Shown here piece by piece: positions 61,808-64,000 of a stretch of 64,000 bases of DNA. The stretch lies in contig JAPPNF010000183.1 in NCBI GenBank assembly GCA_028818755.1, positions 1-64,000 on the forward strand, written 5' to 3'. The position numbers and the translations under genes were made by a program. The stretch is from Deltaproteobacteria bacterium. Its GTDB lineage: Bacteria > Desulfobacterota > Binatia > UBA9968 > JAJDTQ01. Position 1 is the stretch's first letter. Each line of letters begins with the position of its first letter. The notes under the pieces are model-generated. The model saw nothing but the letters and a program-made list of their open reading frames with translations. It made no database searches and was not told the DNA's origin.

Positions 61808-62770
61808 ATGATCAAGCACGTCGTTCTCATCAAGCTCAAGCCGGACGCCTCCCCCGATCAGATCGACAGGATGATCGAGGGCTACAACTCCATGAAGGAG
61901 TCCATCCCGGACCTGCTGAGCTGGTCCATGGGACCGAACCTGCGGCGCGACGGCGACTACGACTACGCCATGGTGGCCGTCTGCGAGGACGCGGAGAGCG
62001 TCCAGCGCTACGTCGACCACCCGGTGCACCGGCAGGTGGCGCAGGAAGTCGGGCGGCCCATCATCCAGAGCCGGGAGATTGCCGACTTCGAGTTCGACCC
62101 CGAAGAAGAGATGTGGGAGCCGCAGGTGCAGGAAGTGTGGACCGAGCTGTCGGACACGGTTCGGACGGAGCATACGGCGCTGGTGGTCATCGACGTGCAG
62201 AACGACTTCTGCGCTCCCGGCGGTGCGCGCATGAAGGGAGACCTGAGCTTCGTCGAAGCCATGCGCGAGCCCCTGAAAGTGATGGTGGAAGCCGCCCGGG
62301 CCGCGGGGGTGCCGGTGATCTACACCCAGACCTCCAACGACAACGAGCACGACAACGGCCCGATCCTGGCCCGGCGCGCCCGAGTGGGGCTGGCCAACGC
62401 CAAGTACACGGTCCCGGGCACACCGGGATGGGACGTCTGCGACTTCGTCGCGCCCGCTCCCGGCGACGTCCGGATCAAGAAGTGGCATCACAGCGGCTTC
62501 ACCAATCCCAGGATGGACGCCACCCTGGGACGGCTGGGCATCAAGACCCTGCTGTTCACCGGCGCCGCCACCAACGGCTGCGTCGAGGCCACGGTCCGGG
62601 ACGCGTTCGCCCGGGGCTACTACAACGTGGTGCTGGAGGACTGCGTGGCCGCCTATGACGCCGACCTGCAGCGCTACTCGCTCAAGAACATGGCCACCCA
62701 CTTCGCCCTCATCAGCACGAGCCGCGAGGTGCAGCGCACGTGGGCGGAACAGGGAGCCCTGGCGGGCTGA
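61808..62770 (+). CDS. Dabb-domain / isochorismatase-family fusion protein
   Basis: 320 aa with CGGAGG upstream. Residues 1-100 are a stress-responsive A/B barrel (Dabb): MIKHVVLIKLKPDASPDQID and YDYAMVAVCEDAESVQRYVD then HPVHRQV. Residues 120-315 are a cysteine hydrolase of the isochorismatase type: the catalytic Asp in VVIDVQNDFC, Lys in DVRIKKWHHSGF, and Cys in ATNGCVEATVRDA. Dabb domains act as small-molecule-binding or cyclase/dimer units, and the hydrolase cleaves amides or similar bonds. This pairing in one chain is not one I recall. It precedes an oxygenase-like gene by 83 bp. Confidence 0.82.
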   Translation: MIKHVVLIKLKPDASPDQIDRMIEGYNSMKESIPDLLSWSMGPNLRRDGDYDYAMVAVCEDAESVQRYVDHPVHRQVAQEVGRPIIQSREIADFEFDPEEEMWEPQVQEVWTELSDTVRTEHTALVVIDVQNDFCAPGGARMKGDLSFVEAMREPLKVMVEAARAAGVPVIYTQTSNDNEHDNGPILARRARVGLANAKYTVPGTPGWDVCDFVAPAPGDVRIKKWHHSGFTNPRMDATLGRLGIKTLLFTGAATNGCVEATVRDAFARGYYNVVLEDCVAAYDADLQRYSLKNMATHFALISTSREVQRTWAEQGALAG

Positions 62771-62853
62771 TCCCGTTCCCGGAATTCACCCGGCCGGTGT
62801 ATAATTCCGGATAGAGCCGCAAGGCCGCACCACGGTCCCAAAAGGAGAACACC

Positions 62854-63675
62854 ATGGCCACAGCCACAGCCGAGAAACTCGACGACACCGTCGAAGCGAG
62901 CTTCAACTACCTGGTCCACAAGGGCCCCCGGCCCGTCACGACGTTCGACAAGCCGAGCCTCGGCTACCCGCACAAGGACCGGAAGTACGAGACCCACACC
63001 GCTCTGGTCCGGAACGGGCGCAACCACCCCGAGCTCTCCGTCGAGCACCACGGCTTCGCCCTGCGGCCCCAGCCCACGAAGATGACCGACTTCTTCGACG
63101 AAGACGAGATCCGGGCGGTGTACTATCCCGAGATGGAGGCGCTGATCAAGGAGAGCACCGGAGCCTGCCGGGTGCTGATCTTCGACCACACCCTGCGCTC
63201 CGGCTACGAGGAAAGGGGCGCGAAGGGACCGGTCCAGAACGTGCACAACGACTACACCGAGTGGTCCGGCCCGGAACGGGTGCGCGACCTTCTCGGCGAC
63301 GAAGCCGAGGAGTTGTTCAAGCGCCGCTTCGCCGTGGTCCAGGTCTGGCGCGGCATGCTGAACCCGGTCCTGCGGGATCCCCTGGCCATGTGCGACGCTC
63401 AGAGCATCGCCACCGAGGACCTCATCCCGACCGTGCGGCCGCATCCCAACCGGCTCGGCGAAACCTACCACCTGACCTACAGTCCCAATCACCGGTTTTA
63501 CTACTTCCCGGACATGCAGCCGGACGAGGCCATCGTCTTCAAGTGCTATGACTCGAAGACGGACGGACGGGCGCGCTTCTCCGCGCATTCCGCCTTCGAG
63601 CATCCCAATACTCCCGAAGACGCACCGCCGCGGGAGAGCATCGAGATCAGGACTCTGGCTTTCTTCGACGAATAG
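62854..63675 (+). CDS. CmcJ/NvfI-type putative non-haem iron oxygenase
   Basis: 273 aa with AAAAGGAG upstream. The H-x-D iron-binding pair is in VHNDYTEWS and the distal His in HSAFEHP, with RFAVVQVWRGMLNPV and DEAIVFKCYDSKTDGRARFS in between. This is the pattern of the CmcJ/NvfI/AsqJ-like family of oxygenases known from fungi and actinobacteria (cephamycin methoxylation region and alkaloid pathways). Its neighbour is the Dabb-isochorismatase protein, suggesting a secondary-metabolite or xenobiotic step. The substrate is unknown. Confidence 0.8.
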   Translation: MATATAEKLDDTVEASFNYLVHKGPRPVTTFDKPSLGYPHKDRKYETHTALVRNGRNHPELSVEHHGFALRPQPTKMTDFFDEDEIRAVYYPEMEALIKESTGACRVLIFDHTLRSGYEERGAKGPVQNVHNDYTEWSGPERVRDLLGDEAEELFKRRFAVVQVWRGMLNPVLRDPLAMCDAQSIATEDLIPTVRPHPNRLGETYHLTYSPNHRFYYFPDMQPDEAIVFKCYDSKTDGRARFSAHSAFEHPNTPEDAPPRESIEIRTLAFFDE

Positions 63676-63705
63676 ACGTCAAGCGGCGGGCTCATGCCCG
63701 TCGCT

Positions 63706-64000
63706 TTACTCCTCATCAAAGCCGCGGCTGAAACGGCGGCGCCAGTAGGCGTCCAGCGCCTCGTAGAGGCCCGGGTCGGCCTTCTTGTTCTTGACGAACC
63801 AGTCCCCCAGGATGTCGATGCTGTGGTCCACGTCCAGAACCGGGTTGGAGGCGAACAGCACCATCTGGGACAGCGCCTTGCGGCTGGCGTTCTTCTCCAG
63901 CGCGTTGCCCAGCCCGACGAGAAACACCTCCCGTTGATCTTCCCGCAGGCGGTTGAAGAGGCTCCACAGGACGGAGGCGGCGCCGTAGCGCTCCACCTCC
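63706..64000 (-). CDS. Partial protein of unknown function, open at right edge
   Basis: At least 97 codons read from the edge to the stop at 63706; the N-terminus is outside the window. The protein is helical (VLWSLFNRLREDQREVFLVG, LSQMVLFASNPVLDVDHSI, YEALDAYWRRRFSRGF). I recognise no family. It is convergent with the oxygenase gene, 30 bp away. Confidence 0.6.
   Translation of the reverse strand, partial: EVERYGAASVLWSLFNRLREDQREVFLVGLGNALEKNASRKALSQMVLFASNPVLDVDHSIDILGDWFVKNKKADPGLYEALDAYWRRRFSRGFDEE

Overview
The window is a 64 kb piece of a GC-rich genome, densely packed with bacterial genes. No rRNA, tRNA, CRISPR array, integrase or transposase is visible. The cell is Gram-negative: it encodes a subtilase with a C-terminus ending in Phe like an outer-membrane barrel, lipoprotein-type signals, a Tat substrate with TatA, and an MscS-type channel with a long periplasmic domain. 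The gene content resembles uncultured GC-rich delta-proteobacterial or Tectomicrobia-like lineages: hydantoinase A/B, LLM flavin enzymes, amidohydrolases, NitT/TauT transporters and an S-box riboswitch. The lineage cannot be fixed from the sequence alone.

Layout. 180-9548 (minus strand) holds two catabolic operons: SDR, KDPG aldolase, aminotransferase and a substrate-binding-like protein; and LLM oxidoreductase, hyuA and hyuB. Between them is a lower-GC gene for a membrane-anchored collagen/tail-collar-like protein. 9821-18246 carries small-molecule enzymes: a HAD phosphatase, an Asp/Glu-racemase-family enzyme, an M19 dipeptidase, an amidohydrolase, an enolase-superfamily enzyme, a PEP-mutase/ICL enzyme and an OCD-family enzyme. 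It also holds an IbaG/BolA protein and a peroxiredoxin-like gene whose peroxidatic codon is an in-frame UGA. 18308-20923 is a secreted subtilase. 20960-24652 is a SAM-I riboswitch with a complete antiterminator/terminator switch, followed by ThiF/MoeB-like, threonine-synthase-like, ThiS/MoaD-like and CysM-like genes. This is a protein-thiocarboxylate sulfur-transfer operon placed under methionine-type control.

24721-31610 holds a DUF3426 zinc-ribbon protein, tatA and the one-carbon run folD-gcvT-gcvH-gcvP, punctuated by palindromic repeats that abut or supply stop codons. 31811-38046 has ald, a DHH phosphoesterase, a cupin, a lipoprotein plus large exported helical-protein pair of unknown function, and RidA. 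38059-41309 looks like a defence or mobile patch: a mazEF remnant, an unknown HEAT-like protein, and an AAA ATPase with a frameshifted DUF4276 partner. 41811-49539 holds an enoyl-CoA hydratase, an aldehyde dehydrogenase, an ABC exporter, a VOC protein, threonine synthase and an orphan eutA. 49544-64000 has a bicupin, a small peptide with nine alternating cysteines, an MDR dehydrogenase, a GlcG/HbpS-like protein, the MscS-like channel, an MFS exporter, an FMN alpha-hydroxyacid oxidase, a NitT/TauT transporter, a glutaredoxin-like protein, a Dabb-isochorismatase fusion and a CmcJ/NvfI-like oxygenase.

The strongest leads are the candidate selenocysteine peroxiredoxin with a SECIS-like hairpin (14047-14553), the SAM-riboswitch sulfur-carrier operon with a second threonine-synthase homologue (20960-24652), and the alternating-Cys small peptide (50929-51147).
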